Notes under the pieces: model-generated
Seen by the model: the letters and a program-made list of their open reading frames with translations, nothing else
Databases searched by the model: none
What the model was told of the DNA's origin: nothing
Shown: in pieces, positions 7,239-13,416 of the stretch
Layout of the letters: every line of letters starts with the position of its first letter
How positions within the stretch are numbered: the first letter of the stretch is position 1
Position numbers and translations under genes: made by a program
From: Opitutaceae bacterium
GTDB lineage: Bacteria > Verrucomicrobiota > Verrucomicrobiia > Opitutales > Opitutaceae
Length of the DNA: 17,289 nucleotides
Assembly (NCBI GenBank): GCA_025352845.1
Contig: JANXSC010000234.1
Location: forward strand, 1 to 17,289
Direction: 5' to 3'

Positions 7239-8027
7239 CTACTTCAGTTTCTTCACGAGCGCTTCGACGAGTGCGTCGAGGCTCGGGGACTTCGCGGTGA
7301 AGTCGATCGGCATGCCGACTTTTTTCATCGTCTCGCTGGTCTGCGGGCCGATGCTGCCGGCGAGCGGGCGCTTCGCCTCCTTCGCCAGCTTGAGCGCCGC
7401 CGCCTGATCGACGAACGACTGCACGGCAGACGAACTCGCAAACAGGATCGCATCGGCGCCGTGCGCGCGGAAATCCGCCGCGGCGGGATCGGCAGCGAGG
7501 TCGGTTTGCTCCGTCTTGTAAACTTGGAGGCGGTCCACAATGGCTCCGGCGGCCTCTAGGTTAATCACAAGATCGTCGCGGTTTTGATTGCCGGTGATCA
7601 CGAGGAGCTTCGCGCTGTCGAGACTGCCGGTGGCGATCAACGCCTCGGCAAGAGCGGCGGCGGTCGCCTCCTTGGGCTGGCTTTCAACCTTGAGATGATG
7701 CTCGCGGATCGCCGCGGCCGTGGTGTCGCCGATGGCGGCAAACCGCAGCAGGCCGAGCGAGCGCACGTCGTCGAAGACCCGGTAGAATTCCTCGAGGAAA
7801 TAGCGGACGCCATTCGCACTCGTGAACACGATCCAGTCGTAGCCGCCGAGTTCGCCGAGCGCGTCGGCCAGCACGTGCAGATCGATCTCCTTGGAGATCG
7901 TGATGAGCGGCAGCTCGACCACCTCGGCGCCGAGCGCGGCGAGTTTGGCGGCGAGTTCGGGCGATTGCTCGCGGGCGCGGGTGACGGCGATGCGACGACC
8001 GGAAAGAAATTGGGACGTTTGGCTCAT
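7239..8027 (-). CDS. hemD: Uroporphyrinogen-III synthase
   Basis: A 262-residue two-lobed enzyme that closes and inverts ring D of hydroxymethylbilane to give uroporphyrinogen III. The family is divergent, but the marks are present: RRIAVTRAREQSPELAAKL near the N-terminus, YDWIVFTSANGVRYF (residues 63-77), the AAIGDTTAAAIREH turn (96-109), LLVITGNQNRDDL, and ILFASSSAVQSF followed by AGSIGPQTSETMKKVG near the C-terminus. It follows hemC, which makes its substrate. The start at 8027 is fixed by the strand RRIAVTRA, with no later Met available. The ATG lies one base beyond a long REP-like hairpin and has no Shine-Dalgarno, so translation may depend on hemC or on the hairpin. Confidence 0.93.
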   Translation of the reverse strand: MSQTSQFLSGRRIAVTRAREQSPELAAKLAALGAEVVELPLITISKEIDLHVLADALGELGGYDWIVFTSANGVRYFLEEFYRVFDDVRSLGLLRFAAIGDTTAAAIREHHLKVESQPKEATAAALAEALIATGSLDSAKLLVITGNQNRDDLVINLEAAGAIVDRLQVYKTEQTDLAADPAAADFRAHGADAILFASSSAVQSFVDQAAALKLAKEAKRPLAGSIGPQTSETMKKVGMPIDFTAKSPSLDALVEALVKKLK

Positions 8028-8028
8028 T

Positions 8029-8092
8029 TGTAGGTCGGACTTTATGCCCGACAGAAGACGCAGGAAACGTCGGGCGTAAAGCCCGACCTACA
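8029..8092. repeat. GTAG-footed REP-like inverted pair between hemC and hemD
   Basis: Two 24-base arms (8029-8052 and 8069-8092) match at 22 of 24 positions as inverted copies, with a 16-base spacer. Each arm begins TGTAGG and also folds on itself (GTCGGGC-GTAAA-GCCCGAC in the right arm). A GTAG foot plus palindrome is the known form of REP elements linked to RAYT (TnpA-REP) enzymes. The right-hand foot contains the hemC stop codon; the left arm ends one base before the hemD start. Confidence 0.8.
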
Positions 8093-8942
8093 GCAGACGG
8101 AGATCGCGCAGGATGCGCGCAGCGGTGGTGGCGGGCTCGGAAAAATCCTCCGCCCGCAGCGACACGGTCACGACGCCGATGGTCTCGTGAAAGAGGTGGA
8201 GGACATCGCCCGCGACGTGCGCGCCAAACGCCGTGTGGCAACCGCCACCGAGCGCGGTCTGAAAGGCGCGCTCCATCGTCACCGCGCGCATCGTCGGCCC
8301 ATCGAAGATCACGGCAAATTTCGCCGCGTCGTCCATGCGACACTGCACCGCGATCGCGCCCTGCCCCACCGCCGGCACCATCTGATCGCAATCGAGCGGG
8401 GCAAACTCCACGCCCGGCCACGTCTCAATGCCGAGGCGCTTCAGGCCGGCGGCGGCGAGGATCGTGCCGTCGGCCACGTGCTGCGCGCCGATTTTGCGGA
8501 GGCGCGTATCGACGTTGCCGCGGATTTCGGAAAACGCCACGTCGGGAAACATCCGTTGCACTTGCTGGCGACGCCGCGGGGAGCCCGTGGCAAGCGTCGC
8601 CGGCGCATCGATCCCGTGGCGCAGCACGAGCACATCGCGCGCATCGGCGCGCGGCAGATAACCACCGATCGCAAGACCGGCCGTCATATCGCCGGGAAGA
8701 TCCTTGCAGCTATGCACGGCGACATCGGCCTCGCCGCGTGTGACGGCCGCCTCGAGTTCGCCGGTGAAGAGCCCCTTGCCGCCACGTTTCTCCAGCGACC
8801 AATCCGTCTGCCGGTCGCCGGTCGTCACGATTTTCAGCAGCTCGGTCTCGACGCCGAGTTGGTTGCGCAGATGCGCGGCGACCAACTCGGTTTGCGCGAG
8901 GGCGAGCGGACTCTTGCGAGTGGCGAGGACGAGCTTGGTCAT
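8088..8942 (-). CDS. hemC: Hydroxymethylbilane synthase (porphobilinogen deaminase)
   Basis: A 284-residue cytosolic enzyme that joins four porphobilinogens into hydroxymethylbilane. Marks are ATRKSPLALAQTE (7-19), GGKGLFTGELE (54-64), VAVHSCKDLP with catalytic Asp81, TGSPRRRQQ (119-127), the IRGNVDTRLRK arginine cluster (140-150), and LGGGCHTAFGA with Cys235, the dipyrromethane cofactor attachment site. It is somewhat shorter than the roughly 310 residues usual for the family; the C-terminal domain ends soon after SEPATTAARILRDLRLL, at a TAG lying inside a repeat arm. hemD follows after 60 bp. Upstream, a terminator-like hairpin ends two bases before the ATG, and no Shine-Dalgarno is seen. 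Confidence 0.96.
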   Translation of the reverse strand: MTKLVLATRKSPLALAQTELVAAHLRNQLGVETELLKIVTTGDRQTDWSLEKRGGKGLFTGELEAAVTRGEADVAVHSCKDLPGDMTAGLAIGGYLPRADARDVLVLRHGIDAPATLATGSPRRRQQVQRMFPDVAFSEIRGNVDTRLRKIGAQHVADGTILAAAGLKRLGIETWPGVEFAPLDCDQMVPAVGQGAIAVQCRMDDAAKFAVIFDGPTMRAVTMERAFQTALGGGCHTAFGAHVAGDVLHLFHETIGVVTVSLRAEDFSEPATTAARILRDLRLL

Positions 8943-8944
8943 TG

Positions 8945-8973
8945 AAAAAAGCAGGGCGGACTTCAGTCCGCCC
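8945..8973 (-). terminator. Terminator-like hairpin plus T6 abutting the hemC start
   Basis: On the minus strand, GGGCGGAC-TGAA-GTCCGCCC (8-bp perfect stem, 4-base loop) is followed by TGC and TTTTTT, then CA and the hemC ATG. This is a good intrinsic-terminator shape for transcripts coming from ilvC. It is formed by one arm of a REP-like pair (8951-9019). Confidence 0.6.
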
Positions 8974-9019
8974 CGCGAAAACTCACCTTGAAAAGACGGC
9001 GGGCTGAAGCTCGCCCTAC
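8951..9019. repeat. REP-like inverted pair between ilvC and hemC
   Basis: Left arm GCAGGGCGGACTTCAGTCCG (8951-8970) and the reverse complement of the right arm, GTAGGGCGAGCTTCAGCCCG (9000-9019), agree at 16 of 20 positions, with 29 bases between. The foot reads GTAG in one arm and GCAG in the other. It belongs to the same architectural class as the pairs at 8029 and 10759. The right arm starts four bases after the ilvC stop codon. Confidence 0.7.
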
Positions 9020-9023
9020 CCGA

Positions 9024-10052
9024 TCAGGAATACGAGGCCTGGACGCCCTTGATGTTCTTCTTGGTCATCCAGGGCATCATGGAGCGGAGGTAGGCGCCGG
9101 TCTTCTCGATCTGGTGCTGTTCGCCCTTTTTGAGGAGCGCCTTGTATTTCTTCAGGCCGCCCTTGTGCTCCTTGACCCACTCCTTCGTGAACTGGCCGCT
9201 CTGAATTTCCTTCAGGATTTTCTTCATCTCGGCCTTCGTCTGTTTGTTCACGACGCGCGGGCCGCGGGTGATGTCGCCGTATTTCGCGGTCTCGGAAATC
9301 GAGAAACGCATCCCGGCGATGCCGCTCTCATACATGAGATCGCAGATGAGCTTCAGCTCGTGGAGACACTCGAAGTAAGCCATCTCGGGCTGGTAGCCCG
9401 CATCGACCAGCGTCTCGAAACCGGCCTGCACAAGCGCGCTCGCGCCACCACACAACACGGCCTGCTCGCCGAAGAGATCGGTTTCGGTTTCTTCCTTGAA
9501 AGAAGTCTTGAGCACGCCGGCGCGGGTCGAGCCGATGCCCTTGGCCCACGCGAGCGCGGTCTTGAGCGCGGTCTTGGAGCGATCCTGCGCGACGGCGACG
9601 AGCGCCGGCATGCCTTTGCCCTCGGCGTAGAGGCGGCGGACCATGTGGCCGGGGCCCTTCGGGGCGACCATGATGCAGTCGATGTCCTTGTGCAGTTTGA
9701 TCAGGCCGAAGTGGACGGAAAGGCCGTGCGAGAAGAGGAGCGTCTTGCCCTTGGTGAGATTCGGCAGGATGTCGCTCAGGTAAACGTCCGCCTGCTTCAT
9801 GTCGGGCAGACCGACCATCATCACATCGGCGCGGCGGACGGCCTCGGCGGTGTCGAAGACCTCGAAGCCGTGCTGCTCGGCGACGGCCTTGGATTTCGAA
9901 CCGGGATAGAGGCCGATGATGACCTTGCAGCCGCTGTCCTTGAGGTTCAGCGCGTGGGCGTGGCCCTGCGAACCGTAGCCGAGGATGGCGAGCGTTTTGT
10001 TGGCGAACACGCCGAGATCGGCGTCTTTGTCGGTGTAGACTTTGGCGGGCAT
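9024..10052 (-). CDS. ilvC: Ketol-acid reductoisomerase
   Basis: A 342-residue class I (short-form) enzyme that isomerises and reduces acetolactate or acetohydroxybutyrate in valine, isoleucine and leucine synthesis. The Rossmann motif GYGSQG is at 25-30. The cofactor loop reads GLYPGSKSK (47-55); its serines fit NADPH use, although Tyr49 stands where Arg is common. MVAPKGPGH is at 128-136. The knotted C-terminal domain carries the metal-binding segment ETETDLFGEQAVLCGG (Asp192, Glu196) and YFECLHELKLICDLMYESG (Glu232), ending with ISETAKYGDITRGPRV. ilvN lies 53 bp upstream on the same strand. The leader is pyrimidine-rich (TTACTCCTC, TTACACCTC) with no Shine-Dalgarno. Confidence 0.97.
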   Translation of the reverse strand: MPAKVYTDKDADLGVFANKTLAILGYGSQGHAHALNLKDSGCKVIIGLYPGSKSKAVAEQHGFEVFDTAEAVRRADVMMVGLPDMKQADVYLSDILPNLTKGKTLLFSHGLSVHFGLIKLHKDIDCIMVAPKGPGHMVRRLYAEGKGMPALVAVAQDRSKTALKTALAWAKGIGSTRAGVLKTSFKEETETDLFGEQAVLCGGASALVQAGFETLVDAGYQPEMAYFECLHELKLICDLMYESGIAGMRFSISETAKYGDITRGPRVVNKQTKAEMKKILKEIQSGQFTKEWVKEHKGGLKKYKALLKKGEQHQIEKTGAYLRSMMPWMTKKNIKGVQASYS

Positions 10053-10105
10053 GGTGGGAAAAGAGGTGTAAGAGGAGTAAGGGTGAAGCGAGATAAGTGC
10101 GCCGG

Positions 10106-10576
10106 TCAGCGCTTCAGCGCGAGCCGACCCGTGCGGGCGAGTTCGATGATGCCAAAGGGCTCGAGCAGGCCGAGGAGAGCGTTCACCTTGTCGTCGTTGC
10201 CGGTGAGTTCGATGATGAGATTGTCGATCGCGAGATTGACGACCCGCGCGCGGAAGATGTCCGCGATCTGCACAATCTCGGGGCGGGTCTTCGTGTCCGC
10301 GCGGACCTTCACGAGCACGAGTTCCCGCTCCACGGCCTGACCCTCGGTGAAATCGATGACCTCGACAACGTTGATAAGTTTCCGCAGTTGGCGGATGCAG
10401 AGCTCGAGCTGCGCCTCGTCGCCCATGAGGACGGCGGTGATGCGCGAGAGCGAGGCGTCATGCGTGGGCGCGACGTGAAGGGAGTCGATGTTGAAGCCGC
10501 GGCCGGAGAACATCCCGGAGACGCGCGCCAAGACGCCGAACTTGTTCTCAACGAGGACGGAGATCGTGTGTCGCAT
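10106..10576 (-). CDS. ilvN: Acetolactate synthase small (regulatory) subunit
   Basis: A 156-residue regulatory subunit that stimulates acetolactate synthase and makes it sensitive to valine. The N-terminal ACT domain (about 3-75) reads ISVLVENKFGVLARVSGMFS and keeps Asn11 and Gly14, the valine-contact positions of E. coli IlvH, followed by RGFNIDSLHVAPT. The C-terminal domain (about 83-156) carries ELVLVKVRAD and the typical end EPFGIIELARTGRLALKR. The ATG at 10576 is preferred; a longer reading from 10642 would run into the tRNA gene. The catalytic large subunit (ilvB/ilvI) is not adjacent and must lie elsewhere. It could equally be called ilvH. The gene starts 33 bp after tRNA-Val. Confidence 0.96.
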   Translation of the reverse strand: MRHTISVLVENKFGVLARVSGMFSGRGFNIDSLHVAPTHDASLSRITAVLMGDEAQLELCIRQLRKLINVVEVIDFTEGQAVERELVLVKVRADTKTRPEIVQIADIFRARVVNLAIDNLIIELTGNDDKVNALLGLLEPFGIIELARTGRLALKR

Positions 10577-10609
10577 GGAGGAGGAAAATGAGATGGAGGA
10601 AGCGAAGGC

Positions 10610-10686
10610 TGGTGGACGCTGAGGGACTCGAACCCCCGACACCCTCGGTGTAAGCGAGGTGCTCTAACCAACTGAGCTAAGCGTCC
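10610..10686 (-). tRNA. tRNA-Val (anticodon TAC), CCA encoded
   Basis: The minus strand folds as a full cloverleaf: acceptor GGACGCT/AGCGTCC (7 bp), D arm GCTC...GAGC with AGTTGGTTA loop, anticodon arm CCTCG-CTTACAC-CGAGG, variable GTGTC, T arm GGGGG-TTCGAGT-CCCTC with one G-T pair, discriminator A and a genomically encoded CCA (10610-10612). The TAC anticodon reads valine codons. It lies between asd and ilvN in the same orientation. Confidence 0.97.
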
Positions 10687-10758
10687 GAGCCAAAGGAAGA
10701 GCAAAGCCGCCGGGGGCCGGCTATGACAAGGAATTATTCGGGTATGACGTGGGGTTGA

Positions 10759-10832
10759 AGTAGGGCGGGTCTCTGCCCCGCCCTTTCCGATTTCAGTGCG
10801 GAGCGGAGAGCGGGCCAGAGACCCGCCCTACT
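10759..10832. repeat. GTAG-footed REP-like inverted pair between asd and tRNA-Val
   Basis: The left arm starts AGTAGGGCGGGTCTCTG (10759). The reverse complement of the right arm reads the same 17 bases, then GC rather than CC. The arms are separated by about 32 bases. The left arm also folds locally (GGGCGGG...CCCGCCC) on either strand. The right arm begins directly after the asd stop codon. The region 10687-10758 holds no gene and no clear tRNA promoter. Confidence 0.75.
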
Positions 10833-10834
10833 TT

Positions 10835-11881
10835 TCAGACTCCCGCCGGCGCCGCCTTCCGCATGAGCAGGCCCTCGCGCACCATCAGCTCGGCGTTCTG
10901 AATCGCGTTCAGTGCGGCGCCTTTCCAGAGGTTGTCGCCGCTGACCCAGAGCGCGAGGCCGTTGTCCAGCGCGGTGTCGAGGCGGATGCGGCCGACGCCG
11001 CATTTCACCTTTCTGCTGAAATCGAGCGGGGTGGGGTAAATTTGCTTCGGGGGATCGTCGACGAGTTCCGCGCCTGCAAACGCCGCGATCGCGGCCCGCG
11101 CGGCCTCGACGCTAACCGGGCGCTCAAACTCGGCATTCACCGCGACGGAGTGGGCGCGCACGACCGGCACGCGCACCGTCGTGGCCGAGACCTTGAGATT
11201 CGGGAGGCCCATGATCTTGCGGCTCTCGAGCATCATCTTGGTTTCCTCGCCGGTGTAGCCGTTGGGGCCAAAGGAATCGACCTGCGGGATCACGTTGAAC
11301 GCGATCTGGTAGGGATAAATTTTTTTCGCGATCGGCGCTCCCTTGGCGTGCGACTGGATTTGATCTTCGAGTTCGCGCACGGCCTCGGCGCCGGTGCCCG
11401 AAACCGACTGATACGTGCTCGCGAAATACCGCTTCAAGCCAAACGCCTGGTGCAACGGCCAGAGCGCCATGAGCGTCACTGCGGTCGAGCAATTGGGATT
11501 CGCGATGATGCCCTTGTGCTTCCGCAGTCCCTCTGGATTGATCTCGGGAATCACGAGCGGCACATCCGGATCCATCCGGTAGTGCGAACTCTTGTCGATG
11601 ACGAGGCAGCCCGCCTTCACCGCATCGGGTGCCAACGCGCGGGTGGCCGCGCCGCCGGCGGCGAAAAACGCCACGTCCACATCCGCAAACACGCCGGGCT
11701 TCGCTTCCTCAACGGTGTAGATTTTGCCCGCGCACGCGATGACTTTGCCCGCCGAACGCGCCGAGGCGAAGAGCCGCAGCGAGGCCATGGGAAATTTGCG
11801 TTCGACCAACAGCTGAAGCAGCTCTTGACCGACGGCGCCCGTCGCACCGACGATACCGACATTGATGGATGCGTTGTTCAC
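10835..11881 (-). CDS. asd: Aspartate-semialdehyde dehydrogenase
   Basis: A 348-residue NADPH-dependent enzyme that reduces aspartyl phosphate to aspartate semialdehyde, the branch point to lysine/diaminopimelate, threonine and methionine. The nucleotide motif VGATGAVGQE is at 11-20, the nucleophile Cys131 in IIANPNCSTAV, the substrate segment YQSVSGTGAEAV at 157-168, and TVRVPVVRAHS (235-245) carries the catalytic His244. The length is typical. The start is a GTG (11881) with GGAG eight bases upstream, one of only two clear Shine-Dalgarno signals noted in the window. The 5' end overlaps that of the divergent L,D-transpeptidase by 17 bp. Confidence 0.95.
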   Translation of the reverse strand: MNNASINVGIVGATGAVGQELLQLLVERKFPMASLRLFASARSAGKVIACAGKIYTVEEAKPGVFADVDVAFFAAGGAATRALAPDAVKAGCLVIDKSSHYRMDPDVPLVIPEINPEGLRKHKGIIANPNCSTAVTLMALWPLHQAFGLKRYFASTYQSVSGTGAEAVRELEDQIQSHAKGAPIAKKIYPYQIAFNVIPQVDSFGPNGYTGEETKMMLESRKIMGLPNLKVSATTVRVPVVRAHSVAVNAEFERPVSVEAARAAIAAFAGAELVDDPPKQIYPTPLDFSRKVKCGVGRIRLDTALDNGLALWVSGDNLWKGAALNAIQNAELMVREGLLMRKAAPAGV

Positions 11882-12422
11882 GAGTTTGTCTCCAATAGAT
11901 CAGGCCAACAAAGCCTGCGCCCGTCTCGGCATCAAGCCCGGAGAACGCGTGCTCGCCGTCCGGATCGGCACAGCGACGCTGCAATTTTACCGCAGCGGTG
12001 AACTGGTGCGCAGCTACGGCATCTCCACCTCCAAGCGCCCGCCCTCCAATGTGAAGAACTCCCTCGGCACCCCGCGCGGCCTGCACGAAATCGCCGAGCG
12101 CATCGGCGCGGGCCAGCCGCCGGGCATGGTTTTCAAGTCGCGCGTCCCGACCGGCCGGCACTTTTCCGAGATGCTGGAACGCGAGCCCGACAACGACAAC
12201 CTGATCACTTCGCGCATCCTCTGGCTGCGCGGGCTCGAACCGGGCGTAAATCGCGGCGGCGAAGTCGATACCTACGAACGCTACGTTTACATCCACGGCA
12301 CGAATCACGAGGACCGCATCGGCGAGCCATTGAGCGCCGGCTGCGTGCTCATGCGCAATATCGAGATCGTCGCCCTCTACGACGAGGTCCGCACGGGCGA
12401 CCTCGTGTGGATCGCGGACTGA
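11865..12422 (+). CDS. L,D-transpeptidase (YkuD-fold) without a visible signal peptide
   Basis: A 185-residue protein from the ATG at 11865. The YkuD catalytic region is YIHGTNHEDRIGEPLSAGCVLMRN, with His144 and the nucleophile Cys160 in the S-x-G-C-V form. Earlier strands read RVLAVRIGTATLQFYRSGELVRSYGIST, followed by the PRGLHEI segment. The family cross-links peptidoglycan or attaches proteins to it through diaminopimelate. No hydrophobic export signal is seen (start MDALFTSLSPIDQANKACAR), which is odd for a periplasmic enzyme. Export by another route, a misplaced start, or a cytosolic peptidase-like role are alternatives. The N-terminus overlaps asd head-to-head; later in-frame starts (TTG at 11886) would remove the overlap. 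It converges with the lipoprotein gene at 12440. Confidence 0.85.
   Translation: MDALFTSLSPIDQANKACARLGIKPGERVLAVRIGTATLQFYRSGELVRSYGISTSKRPPSNVKNSLGTPRGLHEIAERIGAGQPPGMVFKSRVPTGRHFSEMLEREPDNDNLITSRILWLRGLEPGVNRGGEVDTYERYVYIHGTNHEDRIGEPLSAGCVLMRNIEIVALYDEVRTGDLVWIAD
11890..11893 (-). promoter_or_regulatory. Shine-Dalgarno supporting the asd GTG start
   Basis: GGAG on the minus strand, eight bases before GTG at 11881. It decides the asd start, because no in-frame ATG is nearby. Confidence 0.65.
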
Positions 12423-12439
12423 AGCGGGGCGTTGCCGCG

Positions 12440-12889
12440 CTATTCGCGCACGATCTGCACGCGGCCCGGACCACCGCGATCCTCGGTGCGCTCGTAGAGG
12501 ACGCGCACGCGTTCGCCGGGAGCGAGCGGGGGCGTGCTCAGCTCCTGCACGATCGAGATGAGTTTCCCGTTGGGCAGGCGCACGGTGATTTCCTCGCCGG
12601 GCACATCGACGCGTTTCTCGCCGCCAATCGTCACCGGCACCCGCATCCCAAACGGGCCCACTCCCACTCCTGGTCCCTGCACCCCGATGGATCGCCCGCG
12701 CCCCGTGGAAAGATCAATTTGCGTGTCCTGCACCGTGACGATTTCACCGCGCTCCTCGCGGGCAATGTCGGTCACGGGCGGGCGCGGGGGCGGGCGCGAT
12801 TGCGCGAGGTGAACACCGCCGCAGCCAGCGAGCAAAGCCCCCGCGCCGAGGGCGAGCGTCGACACAAAATTCGCCACGACCGCGCGCAT
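12440..12889 (-). CDS. Small lipoprotein, paralogue of the upstream glycine-zipper lipoprotein
   Basis: A 149-residue predicted lipoprotein. The signal ends in LLAGC with lipidated Cys23, followed by a Pro-rich linker (32-39). The body shares an outline with the neighbouring protein (12894-13361): GEIVTVQDTQIDLST (48-62), EITVRLPNGKLISIVQE (100-116) and LAPGERVRVL (122-131). Instead of a glycine zipper its middle holds a Gly/Val-rich segment (about 63-90, with VQGPGVGVGPFG). The function is unknown. The ATG at 12889 follows GGAG by seven bases, and that Shine-Dalgarno overlaps the end of the upstream gene, which suggests translational coupling. The gene converges with the L,D-transpeptidase after 17 bp. 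Confidence 0.72.
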   Translation of the reverse strand: MRAVVANFVSTLALGAGALLAGCGGVHLAQSRPPPRPPVTDIAREERGEIVTVQDTQIDLSTGRGRSIGVQGPGVGVGPFGMRVPVTIGGEKRVDVPGEEITVRLPNGKLISIVQELSTPPLAPGERVRVLYERTEDRGGPGRVQIVRE

Positions 12890-12893
12890 CCGC

Positions 12894-13361
12894 TCACTCC
12901 AACCGACGCACCGTGGTCCCGCCGCCGCCTTGCAAGACCTGCACGTGCTGACCGGCGCGCACGCGGCCTTCGTGCCGCACCTCCTGCACAACGACAACGG
13001 TTTCGCCACTTTTCATCCGAATGGTAATTTCCTGCGCGTTCTGGCGGGTCAGGGCCTCCTCGGAAGCTTCGCCCAAGATCGCGCCACCGACGGCACCGGC
13101 AGCCTGCACAACCGCACCGCCCACGCCGCTCCCACCAGAAGCCGCCGCCGAACCGACGAGCGCACCTCCGCCCGTCCCGACGATGGTCGTGCGCCCGCTG
13201 ACCTGCACGTCACGCACGGAAATGACATCACCAGTGTCGACCGTCATCGAGCGCCCGGCGCTGGAGCGGTCGTAAATGGACGTGCTGGAGGGGAACGTGC
13301 AACCGCCGGAAAATGCAACGGTGCCGACGAGAACCGCGAGGAGGGGCGACATCGGTTTCAT
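12894..13361 (-). CDS. SlyB-like glycine-zipper outer-membrane lipoprotein
   Basis: A 155-residue predicted lipoprotein with signal MKPMSPLLAVLVGTVAFSGG and lipidated Cys21. Residues 63-97 form a glycine zipper (GTGGGALVGSAAASGG...GAVGGAILG), the membrane-associated segment of the SlyB/Rickettsia 17-kDa antigen group. It is followed by EITIRMKSGETVVVVQE (111-127) and RAGQHVQVL. Related proteins sit in the outer membrane and respond to envelope stress; SlyB is PhoPQ-controlled in enterics (family knowledge). The ATG at 13361 directly precedes the signal peptide; a longer reading into the ATPase gene lacks any leader. The leader is pyrimidine-rich with no Shine-Dalgarno. It follows the metal ATPase by 55 bp and precedes its paralogue by 4 bp. 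Confidence 0.82.
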   Translation of the reverse strand: MKPMSPLLAVLVGTVAFSGGCTFPSSTSIYDRSSAGRSMTVDTGDVISVRDVQVSGRTTIVGTGGGALVGSAAASGGSGVGGAVVQAAGAVGGAILGEASEEALTRQNAQEITIRMKSGETVVVVQEVRHEGRVRAGQHVQVLQGGGGTTVRRLE

Positions 13362-13416
13362 GGGTGGGGAGGATGTGGGTTGGGACGTGCGTTGCGACGC
13401 AAATGTTTCATCGAAA

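Noticed and set aside
8988..10340. 450-codon plus-strand open frame over ilvC and ilvN
   Set aside because: It is the antisense of clear IlvC and IlvN coding sequence, with no motifs and a repetitive charged composition.
10577..10642. N-terminal extension of IlvN by 22 residues
   Set aside because: It would overlap the tRNA-Val gene, and the residues before MRHTISVL do not resemble the family.
10796..12001. 401-codon plus-strand open frame over asd
   Set aside because: Antisense to Asd, which has all catalytic motifs; it also conflicts with the transpeptidase reading frame.
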